In this document: positions 17,837 through 25,456 of the stretch, piece after piece
How the letters are laid out: each line of letters opens with the position of its first letter
How positions within the stretch are numbered: the stretch's first letter is position 1
Source of the DNA: a virus
Virus record (IMG/VR): IMGVR_UViG_3300031659_000012
Location: 1-52,792 of that record
DNA length: 52,792 bases
Direction: 5' to 3' (one strand)
Made by a program: the position numbers and the translations under genes
The notes under the pieces: generated by a model
What the model saw: only the letters and a program-made list of their open reading frames with translations
What the model was told of the DNA's origin: nothing
Databases searched by the model: none

Positions 17837-18504
17837 CAGTTTGCTCCATTGTGAACACATTCAATTACAGGGCAGTGGCGTCTGCATAACCCGTTAGGTC
17901 GTGCGTTCCACATGTCATCGTCTGCGGCAGCTTTCATTTGCGCGTACTTGCCCAACCATTTTTCCCACAGCTTGCCCTTATCATACTCCATGTATGTGTC
18001 TTTTACCAAGTCATTACATACAACGAATAGTAGCCCTGCACGTACAGTTTTGATCTGGGGGTACTTGGCAAACAACCCCAAGGCCATCAACTCTAACTGA
18101 CCCTTGTCTGCGTACTTGGCAGATTTACCTGTCTTGTAGTCCACCACCCACGCAAGATCATCGTCGAGTATTACTAGGTCAGCGATACCACGGAACCAAA
18201 CGTCCTTGGCATAGAAGTCACAGACTTCTAGGTTCTCTGTTACACCCAGCTTTATCTCGCATAGCTTTTTGCCCTTGCGGTTCTTCAGTGATACCAGTGC
18301 CTCTTCCGCAAAGCTAAACTTCTTAGGCACAGGTACGTCTGCACCTACAAAGTCTTCTGCCATCTTGTGGAACGCAGAGCCATACAAGATAGCCTCAGTC
18401 TGTTTAAACGGAAACTCTTTGAGTATCTTCTCATGGTAGAACTGCTTAGGACATTGCTCAAATGCTTTGATCCTGCTGAAAGACCACGGCGATACTTTAG
18501 TCAT
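17836..18504 (-). CDS. Cas4/RecB-like PD-(D/E)XK nuclease, 222 aa
   Basis: Start chosen at the ATG in an ATGACTAA overlap with the upstream gene. Motifs: SFSRIKAFEQCPKQFYHEK at the N-terminus (first conserved Cys), LYGSAFHKMAEDF (His motif), GIADLVILDDDLAWVVDYKTGK (the Asp and D-x-K catalytic motif), QLELMALGLFAK (motif IV Gln), and a C-terminal CRRHCPVIEC cluster. Four cysteines suggest an Fe-S cluster, as in Cas4 and AddB-like nucleases. Probable 5'-3' exonuclease in replication or recombination, working with the SNF2-type helicase downstream. Confidence 0.88.
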   Translation of the reverse strand: MTKVSPWSFSRIKAFEQCPKQFYHEKILKEFPFKQTEAILYGSAFHKMAEDFVGADVPVPKKFSFAEEALVSLKNRKGKKLCEIKLGVTENLEVCDFYAKDVWFRGIADLVILDDDLAWVVDYKTGKSAKYADKGQLELMALGLFAKYPQIKTVRAGLLFVVCNDLVKDTYMEYDKGKLWEKWLGKYAQMKAAADDDMWNARPNGLCRRHCPVIECVHNGAN

Positions 18505-18868
18505 CAACAGAACTTTCTGAGTTAAACACATCACGCGTAAGGCGTTTCATACGTTTTGTTCTAAAGAACCCTACGTACTGTTGGTGCCGTACCATGTATA
18601 ACCGCGCAAACAATGCAATGAAGTTATTAGAAATTTTATACTCGTTGCCTCTAGTTACTACGCTAGTCTCCCAACGCACTCTGTTGGTTATCAACCAACC
18701 GCTTAAATTCTTATGTCCTCGGCTTATTGCATCTGCGGTAAACCGTTCAAACAGGGTAAAAAAGTCGGGGTTCTTTTTGTGCCAGCGCAACCAATCACGC
18801 CCTAAAGCGCTCTCGCGCATAACTTCGTAAAACTCTGCTTCAGTACAGGTGATTTCTATCGTACTCAT
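18497..18868 (-). CDS. Conserved hypothetical protein, 123 aa
   Basis: Overlaps the end of the polymerase gene (ATGA). Contains ALGRDWLRWHKKNPDFFTLFERFT, then RWETSVV and NNFIALFARLYMVRHQQYVGFFRTK. I recognise this layout from small uncharacterised proteins of phages and bacteria, with an aromatic-rich N-terminal half and a basic C-terminal helix. No known enzyme motif. Its location between polymerase and nuclease suggests an accessory role in DNA metabolism; that is inference. Confidence 0.75.
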   Translation of the reverse strand: MSTIEITCTEAEFYEVMRESALGRDWLRWHKKNPDFFTLFERFTADAISRGHKNLSGWLITNRVRWETSVVTRGNEYKISNNFIALFARLYMVRHQQYVGFFRTKRMKRLTRDVFNSESSVDD

Positions 18869-20694
18869 TCACATTCTCCATATGATTTGCCTGTGCCACT
18901 TTCACAGGTTATAGGTAATCCTTCGGCCCAATCGGGCGTCTGGCTCATGCACTCTTCCATGTACGCTTGTGCTTCATCTAGTTCTTCGTCACGTACACAG
19001 GTAATTATTGAATCATGTACAGTTAGCACAGCCTTGTACTTCTTAGCAAGGAGTATCATTTGGTGCCCTATGATACAACGTGCAACAGCTTGGCACACGT
19101 TCTCGACAACTTTACCGCCGTATATTCTGTTTGGTCCTTTGCGAGTTCGGTAGGTGTACTCATAGCCACGTTCGGATTTCTCTGCGGCTAGGCCATGATA
19201 GAACATGGGTAGACCAGAAGGTAACATGATAGCGTTCTTCCGTGCGTCTACTTGCAAGACACCTTCCTTACCAAACTGTACGCTATCGCCACGAGCCATA
19301 TACTGCACCATGTTGTTAGCGTCACGCCATAACTGGCTGATAGCTCCGTTGGTACTGCGGTAGATGTCAATGATACGCCGCGCTTCTTCAAGCTCTATGT
19401 ATACACCCATACCTTGCAACTGTACTTGGAACTTGACCGCACCCATGCCGTAACCGGCACCGAGGATTGTAGTCTTGCCCACGAACCTTTGGTCCTTGCT
19501 CACCCCATCTACTGGCACGTTATATATACTGGACGCCATGTGCTTATACACATCGTCACCCTTGGCGAAGGCGCTAGTCAGATCATCTTGCCCTGCTAGC
19601 CATGCCAACACACGCGCTTCGATCTGCGAACTGTCACAGTCAATCAGAGAATACCCTTCGGGAGCCACAATGCTACGCTTTAATTTCTTACCGTTCGGCC
19701 CACGGCTTGGTAGGTTTTGCAGATTGATCTTATCGTCCCCGCCCCACCGTCCAGTGTGTGCTGCATAATATCTTACAGGTACGGGTAGAAGGCCACGAGC
19801 AGAGATGTCTATGAACCTTTGCGTCCGTGTTTCTTCCAAGGTACTTTTAGTACCCAAACGTGCAGCTACTAGAGATTGTACCTTATCGTTCTCATGTGTG
19901 AGCAACGCCTTGAAACCCTCGTCTGATTTGGCAAACGCGAACGTCTCCTTGTCTGTCGTCGGGCTAATCTTCATAGGCGGATCAACATTAAACCCCTTCA
20001 GCAATTCAGCGAACTTAGGGTTAGACATAAGCTCTTTCTTATCCGTCACCCCTGCATCTACTAACAGCTTACTCTTACGCTCTTTAATGTCGTCGAGGTG
20101 CGAGGCTAATAGGTCGGCATCCAACTCTAATGAGGGTTCAGTGTACATACGCAAGGTGAGGTCGATCAACTGTAGCTCCGACTTAGGAAACTTACGTGCC
20201 ATAATACTAAACAACTTATAGGTTAGGATCACGTCATTGATGCAGTAGTCCCCGTACGCTGCTAGTGCTTCGGGTCCAAAATCTCCACGCAGCAGACCCT
20301 GCGCAGCCAATACTTCTGTCCCTTTAACGCCTATGTCATACCTTTCAGATAACGCCCCGAGACTTGCGCTAGCTTCAGTCCCATGTAGCGCACGGGCAAT
20401 GCACAGAGTATCGGTATACATGCGAGGACGAATATCAAAACGCCAATTAAGAATGGCACCATCAAACATAGTATTATGACAAAGTAACATAGCTTTGCCC
20501 CAGTCGAAGGTCTTGAGGTACTTTTTAATCTGTTCATGCGTTCCACTAGCCCACTCCGTCTCCCTGTTGTTTACTCTTACAGCCACGCCGATCACCTCAA
20601 AACGAGGATCACGGACGTAGGCTTCTGTTGTCATCTTACGCAGAGAATAATCTTTGTCGTAAAATGTTTCAAAGTCTAAGGTTATGAGGTCCAT
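18865..20694 (-). CDS. polA: Family A DNA polymerase with 3'-5' exonuclease, 609 aa
   Basis: The N-terminal DnaQ-like exonuclease has DFE (7-9), NTMFD (74-78) and YCIND (150-154), so proofreading looks intact. The polymerase has TGRWGG...NLQNLPS, motif A DSSQIEAR with Asp354, motif B R403-K407-L411-Y415, and motif C VHDS with Asp561. The residue matching E. coli Phe762 is Leu411. The usual Glu after the motif C Asp is Ser562. There is no 5'-3' exonuclease domain, as usual for phage enzymes. Start ATG overlaps the preceding stop (TAATG). Confidence 0.95.
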   Translation of the reverse strand: MDLITLDFETFYDKDYSLRKMTTEAYVRDPRFEVIGVAVRVNNRETEWASGTHEQIKKYLKTFDWGKAMLLCHNTMFDGAILNWRFDIRPRMYTDTLCIARALHGTEASASLGALSERYDIGVKGTEVLAAQGLLRGDFGPEALAAYGDYCINDVILTYKLFSIMARKFPKSELQLIDLTLRMYTEPSLELDADLLASHLDDIKERKSKLLVDAGVTDKKELMSNPKFAELLKGFNVDPPMKISPTTDKETFAFAKSDEGFKALLTHENDKVQSLVAARLGTKSTLEETRTQRFIDISARGLLPVPVRYYAAHTGRWGGDDKINLQNLPSRGPNGKKLKRSIVAPEGYSLIDCDSSQIEARVLAWLAGQDDLTSAFAKGDDVYKHMASSIYNVPVDGVSKDQRFVGKTTILGAGYGMGAVKFQVQLQGMGVYIELEEARRIIDIYRSTNGAISQLWRDANNMVQYMARGDSVQFGKEGVLQVDARKNAIMLPSGLPMFYHGLAAEKSERGYEYTYRTRKGPNRIYGGKVVENVCQAVARCIIGHQMILLAKKYKAVLTVHDSIITCVRDEELDEAQAYMEECMSQTPDWAEGLPITCESGTGKSYGECE

Positions 20695-21155
20695 TACGCG
20701 CTCACAAGCTCACCGCCACAGGCTAAATAACCCGCACCGTCAATGAAGTTATCCATATGGCGTGGGTTGGATTTGATACGCGCTACCTTTAGCAAGGTCA
20801 TCATCACTGCTACATCGTGGGCGTCGATGCGTTGGTCTAGGTGGACCGACCAGTAATCTGCAATGCGTTGAAAGTTGTCTTCCATGTCACCGTGGTCAGC
20901 CGCTCGGTCCTTAGTCACATACTGCTTGGCTGTGTCTAACACGTCACCGCGTGAGTATGAACGTGGCTCGGACCCGGCACGTATGTCTTCTACCGCAACA
21001 GAGCTTAATATTCTGGATGGCGTACCGATCTTTTGGAACAGTTTGTACACGTACCCGTAGGATGTTTTGGTGGCCTTCGCAACTTCGCTTACCGAGGCTA
21101 GTGGGTGGTCAACTTTGTATGCCCAGATTTTTACTGCTTTGCTTTTCTTAATCAT
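20694..21155 (-). CDS. HTH plus DUF6378-like protein, 153 aa
   Basis: N-terminal residues 1-45 look like a small HTH (VSEVAKATKTSYGYVYKLFQKIG). Residues about 70-150 match the DUF6378-like pattern: VLDTAKQYVTKDRAADHGDMEDNFQRIADYW, then DVAVMMTLLKVARIKS, HMDNFIDGAGYLACGGEL. That family is common in phages and its Asp/His/Glu-rich helices resemble MazG-like folds, though activity is unproven. The fusion suggests DNA-linked or regulated nucleotide handling. It overlaps its upstream neighbour and directly precedes the polymerase. Confidence 0.8.
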   Translation of the reverse strand: MIKKSKAVKIWAYKVDHPLASVSEVAKATKTSYGYVYKLFQKIGTPSRILSSVAVEDIRAGSEPRSYSRGDVLDTAKQYVTKDRAADHGDMEDNFQRIADYWSVHLDQRIDAHDVAVMMTLLKVARIKSNPRHMDNFIDGAGYLACGGELVSA

Positions 21156-21474
21156 GTCGTTCTCCCTTTATACTTATACGTACGTCGTTAGTGGCGTCGG
21201 CAAACAGTGTCACCACGTCCCCGACCTTTGCGCGTTTAGCAATCCCCTTGATTGAAAGCAGTTCATCGCCGCGTGGACGTCGGTATATACGCAACTCTGT
21301 TTTTGTACCGTCATCAAAGATAGCTTCACTATAGGTTGCCTTTTGTCCGTTGTTTAACTCGTCGTAACTTACAGGCAGGTGTTCTTTAACGAACGCAAGC
21401 ACAGATTTGTTTGCATCTATGATACTTTTGGTGAGCATCCGTTGAGTTAGTTTTATAATTGCCACAGTAGCCAT
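21148..21474 (-). CDS. Hypothetical protein, 108 aa
   Basis: AAGGAGAACGAC precedes the ATG. The protein opens with a helical stretch (VAIIKLTQRMLTKSIIDANKSVLAFVKEH), and the second half is beta-rich with RIYRRPRGDELLSIKGIAKRAKVGDVVTLF. The last part could form an SH3-like barrel, but I do not assign a family. It overlaps the next gene by 8 bases, which indicates translational coupling. Function unknown. Confidence 0.7.
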   Translation of the reverse strand: MATVAIIKLTQRMLTKSIIDANKSVLAFVKEHLPVSYDELNNGQKATYSEAIFDDGTKTELRIYRRPRGDELLSIKGIAKRAKVGDVVTLFADATNDVRISIKGERHD

Positions 21475-21488
21475 GTCGTTCTCCTTGG

Positions 21489-21743
21489 TTACTTTTTAAA
21501 TCGTTTCTTAGTCCGTTGCGCTACGTACTGGAAAAGCCCAACCCGTGTTGCCTTGTTTTTGAATAGCCGCTTTTGCACGAGGTTTACCAAACCCGCGTTT
21601 GCCGCTGCGAGGGCATCGTTCTTAAACAGCCCCCCTGCGTATATCCCAACATGATAAGTTATAGTGTCACCATGTTTGGTTGTATTTAAAGCGTCAGTGA
21701 ATGCACTTTTGTTCTTTGCGTCCAAAAGGTCTAACTCGATCAT
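21489..21743 (-). CDS. Hypothetical basic protein, 84 aa
   Basis: AGGAGAGG lies upstream of the ATG. The N-terminal half is mixed, with KHGDTITYHVG; the C-terminal half is strongly basic (VQKRLFKNKATRVGLFQYVAQRTKKRFKK), suggesting nucleic-acid binding. No family recognised. Located between two other small hypothetical genes in the leftward module. Confidence 0.68.
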   Translation of the reverse strand: MIELDLLDAKNKSAFTDALNTTKHGDTITYHVGIYAGGLFKNDALAAANAGLVNLVQKRLFKNKATRVGLFQYVAQRTKKRFKK

Positions 21744-21779
21744 ATTTATTGCCTCTCCTGTTTTGTTAGGTGCCCCACC

Positions 21780-21884
21780 CTACAAGGCAGGGGCTAACCG
21801 TCTCGTGGTTTCTCCGATATGGTCACAATGTTTTACGCTGAACGCGATAGGAGACTTTGCCCATACTGTTGCGGATATTTTCAC
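21780..21884 (-). CDS. Possible small ORF, 34 aa
   Basis: A GTG-started frame in the 180-base gap between the VRR-NUC gene and the 84-residue gene, with GAGAGG about 11 bases upstream. It encodes a short peptide beginning MKISATVWAKSPIAF. The GTG start and lack of recognisable homology make it weak; the gap may instead be a leader for the downstream gene. Confidence 0.25.
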   Translation of the reverse strand: MKISATVWAKSPIAFSVKHCDHIGETTRRLAPAL

Positions 21885-21923
21885 TATGAATTGGCCTCTC
21901 ACAACTTAGCCTTAGTGTTGCTA

Positions 21924-22220
21924 TTATTTGGATACAGACCAGCGTGATAGAACTCTTGTAACAGAGTCCATATTTTCTTCATTCACTATTAGGTCAAGCC
22001 CACCTGCATGGTTGATTTCTTTTAAGTTCTTCTCTTGCAGGGGTGTGGCTGTGTTCTTGCCAGCTTTGCACTCGAACCCAAAGAAGAACCCTTTGTAACA
22101 CCCTACTATGTCAGGCACACCGCTTTTGCCGTAGCCGCCGGTGGCTGGGTAGAAATAATACGCGCCTAATTCTTTTAGTTGTTTGACAACAACCTTCTTA
22201 ACTTTTGCTTCGGGGGTCAT
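21924..22220 (-). CDS. VRR-NUC nuclease, 98 aa
   Basis: Start chosen at MTPEAKVKK, because the upstream in-frame ATG lies inside the ribosome-binding region TGGAGATTACT. The core GKSGVPDIVGCYKGFFFGFECKAGKNTATPLQ matches the VRR-NUC fold of the PD-(D/E)XK superfamily: Asp in PDIVG, E-x-K in ECKAG, then Gln in TPLQ. Such stand-alone domains in phages are thought to cut branched DNA or act as nickases. An RNA-level stem-loop and a palindrome copy lie in its leader. Confidence 0.88.
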   Translation of the reverse strand: MTPEAKVKKVVVKQLKELGAYYFYPATGGYGKSGVPDIVGCYKGFFFGFECKAGKNTATPLQEKNLKEINHAGGLDLIVNEENMDSVTRVLSRWSVSK

Positions 22221-22246
22221 AGTAATCTCCATTGATACCAGTAGTG

Positions 22247-22266
22247 GGGGTGGCGCTAACCACCCC
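22247..22266 (-). promoter_or_regulatory. Leader hairpin upstream of VRR-NUC gene
   Basis: Perfect 7-bp stem GGGGTGG / CCACCCC with a 6-base loop, about 26 bases before the VRR-NUC start and 7 bases from a palindrome copy. No T run follows, so termination is unlikely; translation control or mRNA stability is possible. Confidence 0.5.
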
Positions 22267-22273
22267 GTTGAGT

Positions 22274-22291
22274 TTCGGGCACCTGCCCGAA
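22274..22291. repeat. 18-bp palindrome copy 2
   Basis: TTCGGGCACCTGCCCGAA in the 72-base gap between the 83-residue gene and the VRR-NUC gene, starting one base after the upstream stop codon. Confidence 0.95.
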
Positions 22292-22292
22292 T

Positions 22293-22544
22293 TTAGGGGT
22301 ACACCCAATATAGATAAGGACTTAGCTTACTGCCCACACCTTCCACATCGCTTAGTGGTGGTGGGACATCCAGCATAGACAGCACAGCCAGCTTATATTG
22401 TATCCATAAAGGTAGCTCGTCCACAGAAGCATAAGTACCGTCAACACTCCTGTCAAGCGGATACATACCAAAACATTCCACGGAGACAGTTTTAGTTTTG
22501 TTTGATAGGATTATTCGGTATGTACTATCGTCCGATACACTCAC
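22293..22544 (-). CDS. Hypothetical protein, 83 aa
   Basis: GTG start overlapping the stop of the 306-residue gene by four bases (GTGA). Sequence is mixed, with a short helix (LPLWIQYKLAVLSMLDVPPP) and a Tyr/Trp-rich C-terminus (PYLYWVYP). No domain recognised. The coupled start supports translation with its upstream neighbour. Confidence 0.65.
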   Translation of the reverse strand: MSVSDDSTYRIILSNKTKTVSVECFGMYPLDRSVDGTYASVDELPLWIQYKLAVLSMLDVPPPLSDVEGVGSKLSPYLYWVYP

Positions 22545-23461
22545 GTTGTAACATCTTCTACATAGAGGTAGAACATATTCTCACTTACCTTGTACCCAAC
22601 GTCTTCTACGAAATCTCCATCCTCACACATAGACATGACTGCGATATGACCCATAAGTTCTTCGGGTAGTTCTTTGGCAAGCCACGTCCGGTTGTGGTCT
22701 CTGTCTACCTCGAACCTGTAACTTGATATGTCCTTTACCCGCACAGTGTCCACACGCTGTTCGCCGTAGCTCATGGTATACGCACGTACGAAGTCCATAG
22801 GCACAGCATCGGCAGCGGCAAACCGTGAGAAGACCTTCTTCTTGGCAAGCATGTCTTGGATGGCCGTGCTCAACTCAGGGTTTGAGAAGACATGCCCACT
22901 TAACATCAGGTAACCTAGCTCACGTTCGAGCGCGTTACTACATAAGCCCCTACTTCCGGTTTGATAATCCAAGGTGGAGACTAGGCCAACATCTTCTTTA
23001 GCTTTCCGATACTCCATCCTTGCCGTGGTGCTTACATCTCTGACCGCCACCTTCGCTGGGTTATACAACGCTTGCGCAGTCTCGGATGTAGAGTAGTTAA
23101 TTAAGTACGCCTTAGCATGTTTCAGGGCCACGTCCATCTTCAGGGCCACACGCATGAAGTGCTGCTCGTTCATGTCGTTGTACTTCATGTTGCGGATACC
23201 TCGTGCATACACGGCGTACTTTTTAGACGCTGCTGCTCGGCTGGTCTGGAAGTCACCGTAGCCTATGTAACCCATAGCCATGTCTTCGCCTTCCATGTAG
23301 ACCCACGCACTGTTGAGGGTTCTGGGGGTTGTCTTGACGCCGCGCATAGACTTCGTAACCGCAAGGCAGAACTCTGTTAGCTCCTGTGGTATCGCCCGTG
23401 CGTTGAGCAAGCTCTCTTGATGGATCGCGATACTAGATATTCTTTGATGATTGTAACTCAT
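22541..23461 (-). CDS. Hypothetical phage protein, 306 aa
   Basis: Start set at MSYNHQRISSIAIHQ, where AAATGGAGAATACT provides the ribosome-binding site; the longer frame would include a palindrome and leader. The protein is helical in the middle (VALKMDVALKHAKAYLINYS), with ELMGHIAVMSMCEDGDFVEDVGYK near the end. No catalytic signature or known fold found. It sits between HTH and small genes in the leftward module and is preceded by a palindrome copy, implying shared control with other early genes. Confidence 0.75.
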   Translation of the reverse strand: MSYNHQRISSIAIHQESLLNARAIPQELTEFCLAVTKSMRGVKTTPRTLNSAWVYMEGEDMAMGYIGYGDFQTSRAAASKKYAVYARGIRNMKYNDMNEQHFMRVALKMDVALKHAKAYLINYSTSETAQALYNPAKVAVRDVSTTARMEYRKAKEDVGLVSTLDYQTGSRGLCSNALERELGYLMLSGHVFSNPELSTAIQDMLAKKKVFSRFAAADAVPMDFVRAYTMSYGEQRVDTVRVKDISSYRFEVDRDHNRTWLAKELPEELMGHIAVMSMCEDGDFVEDVGYKVSENMFYLYVEDVTT

Positions 23462-23478
23462 AGTATTCTCCATTTGTA

Positions 23479-23496
23479 TTCGGGCAGGTGCCCGAA
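23479..23496. repeat. 18-bp palindrome copy 3
   Basis: TTCGGGCAGGTGCCCGAA in the leader of the 306-residue gene, followed leftwards by an A-rich TACAAATGGAGA leader and the start codon. Confidence 0.95.
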
Positions 23497-23501
23497 AGTT
23501 G

Positions 23502-23804
23502 TTATAGGTTATATCGTTTCTTGTAACTTGATACACCTTGGGCGCTGATGCCCATCTCTTCGGCTACCTCGAACGTGCGGAAACCTTGACCTAGCAACTC
23601 CTTAACCCGTTTTGCTTGTGGGGTTAGCTTCGTCGGATCATTAGGTGGGCGTCCCCCACTTGCCCCATACGCACCCAAGTTTTGGTCTCTTTTTCGACGG
23701 GCATGTGCTTCCGCATATGCTGAACTATTACCCCACTGCCGCCTTGCTTGCCGGTTCTCTGCCTCGGCCAACTTCTTCATTCGTTCCAAAGGGGTTAACA
23801 TCAT
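23502..23804 (-). CDS. HTH DNA-binding protein, 100 aa
   Basis: ATG overlaps the previous stop (ATGA). The C-terminal half reads RVKELLGQGFRTFEVAEEMGISAQGVSSYKKR, a clear sigma-70 region 4 / resolvase-like helix-turn-helix. The N-terminal half is basic and Ala/Arg/Gln-rich (RQARRQWGNSSAYAEAHARRKRDQN), which could contact DNA or oligomerise. It is a strong local candidate to recognise the 18-bp inverted repeats, one copy of which lies 5 bases past its stop. That link is inference. Confidence 0.8.
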   Translation of the reverse strand: MMLTPLERMKKLAEAENRQARRQWGNSSAYAEAHARRKRDQNLGAYGASGGRPPNDPTKLTPQAKRVKELLGQGFRTFEVAEEMGISAQGVSSYKKRYNL

Positions 23805-23959
23805 TTGTCGTCCCCTTCCCCACGCGCCAACGACTTCATAAGTTCGTCACCTTTGGGCGGTACTGCACCGAAAATTTTGTAGAACACACCGTCGAGTATC
23901 TGCTCAATATCGGTATCTCTTTCTTGCAGACCCACGACATAATTACCTATCTTACTCAC
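23801..23959 (-). CDS. Hypothetical protein, 52 aa
   Basis: GTG start preceded by GGGAGATGTAAG; the longer upstream frame overlaps the VWA gene and has unlike composition, so I use the short form. The peptide is acidic and helical (QERDTDIEQILDGVFYKIFGAVPPKGDELM). It starts two bases after the VWA stop and overlaps the HTH gene. No known family. Confidence 0.6.
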   Translation of the reverse strand: MSKIGNYVVGLQERDTDIEQILDGVFYKIFGAVPPKGDELMKSLARGEGDDK

Positions 23960-23960
23960 C

Positions 23961-25163
23961 TTACATCTCCCTTGATTTAATATGTACAGTTGTGCCCACG
24001 TCGGGCTTTTTGCGGGCGTTGTCCAAGATGCACCACAACACAGGCGTATTCCATGTGCCCCATCCGCGATACAAGTCACCATCTGTTAGGACGATACACG
24101 CTTGCGGTTTGATGCCATGCTCTTGCATATACTCAGGCACACACTCGACATCCGTACCGCCGCCACCTGCTGGCTTGGTTGACTTCACTAGATCATCTAG
24201 CTCGTGCATCTCATACGCTTCGTCACGACAGACCTTTGTGTCCCAGTACAACACGCGCACCTTGTTAGGTTTTACCGTGTCACACACAGACTTGACCTCA
24301 GACAAGAACGCAGACAACGCCACGTTACCGATAGAACCAGACATGTCGATAGCCACAACCAACTCATCGACCTGCTGACTGATACCAGATGGCATGTAGA
24401 TATTCGCACCTATGTACCGTCTGTTAGGACGTTTCCACGTAGAGTAGTCAGACCCTGCGCACGTAGTATGTATAAACTCGCGCAGTGTTTCACGCCAATC
24501 TATCTGTGGTTGCATGAGTTCTTCAAGGTTGCGATCACCACCGCTACCCATCTTACCCGCGATCAATGCGCCTTGGCGTACAGCCTCGTCGATCTCACGC
24601 GCTAGTTCGCGTATCTCGTCGGCGTCCATATCGGTTGCACCTTCCCAGTCGTGACTGTCGAACCCTTGTGGCCCAGCAGTTCCGCCGCCACCTCCATCCT
24701 CACCCTGTGGCTTGTTATCGTGTAAGTCCCCGAACACCTGCGCAGTGTCCCAGCCACGATACTTCTCGTCATAGCAACCACCTTCGGGTAACTTGATCCA
24801 CCCATCTGCACCGTATTCGTCCATGAGCTTGATGTTGATAACGTAGTCCATAGCCATGTTGGCAAGATGTGGGGCTATCTTGGATAGGTGTGCCCACGTT
24901 GTCAGGTGGCGGTATAGTTTGTGATAGTTCTCGTGCAGTACAAGAAACCGTAGCTCTGCATCGTTAAGACTATCCACAAACTCTGCACCGTACCACTCGT
25001 CACGCCCGTTGGTACAGGCTGTTGGCACCTTGGCATTGTCATGCTCAACGACACGATCACCGATCATCAGCACTGCTGACAACGCAGGAATCTTAGACAT
25101 AAGAGCGACGATTGTTTTGGGCACCCGCTGCTCTGGAGTAAGTTGTTTACCGATAGATAACAT
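23961..25163 (-). CDS. VWA-domain protein with metallopeptidase-like HENYH motif (DUF2201-type), 400 aa
   Basis: N-terminal residues 1-150 hold LVLHENYHKLYRH (His77-Glu78, His81), the HExxH-type signature of VWA-like putative metallopeptidases (DUF2201_N). An acidic Gly-rich linker follows (155-185). The C-terminal VWA domain starts near 265 with the MIDAS motif DMSGS (Asp273, Ser275, Ser277) and later GGTDVE and VLTDGD. Such proteins pair with MoxR-type AAA ATPases in metal-insertion or remodelling machines, and the ATPase gene is two genes upstream. Probably forms a complex with it in host remodelling; substrate unknown. Confidence 0.88.
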   Translation of the reverse strand: MLSIGKQLTPEQRVPKTIVALMSKIPALSAVLMIGDRVVEHDNAKVPTACTNGRDEWYGAEFVDSLNDAELRFLVLHENYHKLYRHLTTWAHLSKIAPHLANMAMDYVINIKLMDEYGADGWIKLPEGGCYDEKYRGWDTAQVFGDLHDNKPQGEDGGGGGTAGPQGFDSHDWEGATDMDADEIRELAREIDEAVRQGALIAGKMGSGGDRNLEELMQPQIDWRETLREFIHTTCAGSDYSTWKRPNRRYIGANIYMPSGISQQVDELVVAIDMSGSIGNVALSAFLSEVKSVCDTVKPNKVRVLYWDTKVCRDEAYEMHELDDLVKSTKPAGGGGTDVECVPEYMQEHGIKPQACIVLTDGDLYRGWGTWNTPVLWCILDNARKKPDVGTTVHIKSREM

Positions 25164-25164
25164 A

Positions 25165-25446
25165 TTATTTCCTCCACCACATCATGCTAGTCCACCAACT
25201 TGGTTTTGGTTGTGACCCTTGCACTGTTACAATTTTACTTTCGGGCACCTGCCCGAAATCCATCTCCACCTGCCGTATCTCACGACCACCCACGGGTAGC
25301 TTCAAGACAGTTATGCGGTTAGTCACCGATGAAGATGTGCGCTTCAAAATTATTGCAATCACCTTCGTGGATACGGCAGCCTCGCGCAGTAATACTAACT
25401 CTGCATCATCTGCTTGGGTCCAGCCCTTGTATGTACGTTTTGTCAT
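25165..25446 (-). CDS. SANT/HTH-like small DNA-binding protein, 93 aa
   Basis: Start at MTKRTYKGWTQADDAELV with AGGAGAG upstream; the longer frame overlaps the AAA gene. Residues 8-50 look like a Myb/SANT or GcrA-like helix-turn-helix: WTQADDAELVLLREAAVSTKVIAIILKRTSSSVTNRI. The C-terminus is Pro/Trp-rich (KPSWWTSMMWW). A full copy of the 18-bp palindrome lies inside this coding sequence and reads FGQVPE in frame. This makes it a candidate regulator and a possible autoregulated gene. It sits between the AAA and VWA genes. Confidence 0.75.
   Translation of the reverse strand: MTKRTYKGWTQADDAELVLLREAAVSTKVIAIILKRTSSSVTNRITVLKLPVGGREIRQVEMDFGQVPESKIVTVQGSQPKPSWWTSMMWWRK
25240..25257. repeat. 18-bp palindrome copy 4 (inside coding sequence)
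   Basis: TTCGGGCACCTGCCCGAA within the 93-residue SANT-like gene. The copy keeps both arms even though it is translated, unlike the intergenic copies. Confidence 0.95.
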
Positions 25447-25456
25447 TTGATCTCTC

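Noticed and set aside
21744-21923. A tRNA or small structured RNA in the gap before the VRR-NUC gene
   Set aside because: The only pairing is a short imperfect GCCCC/GGGGC stem; no cloverleaf or CCA end can be drawn.
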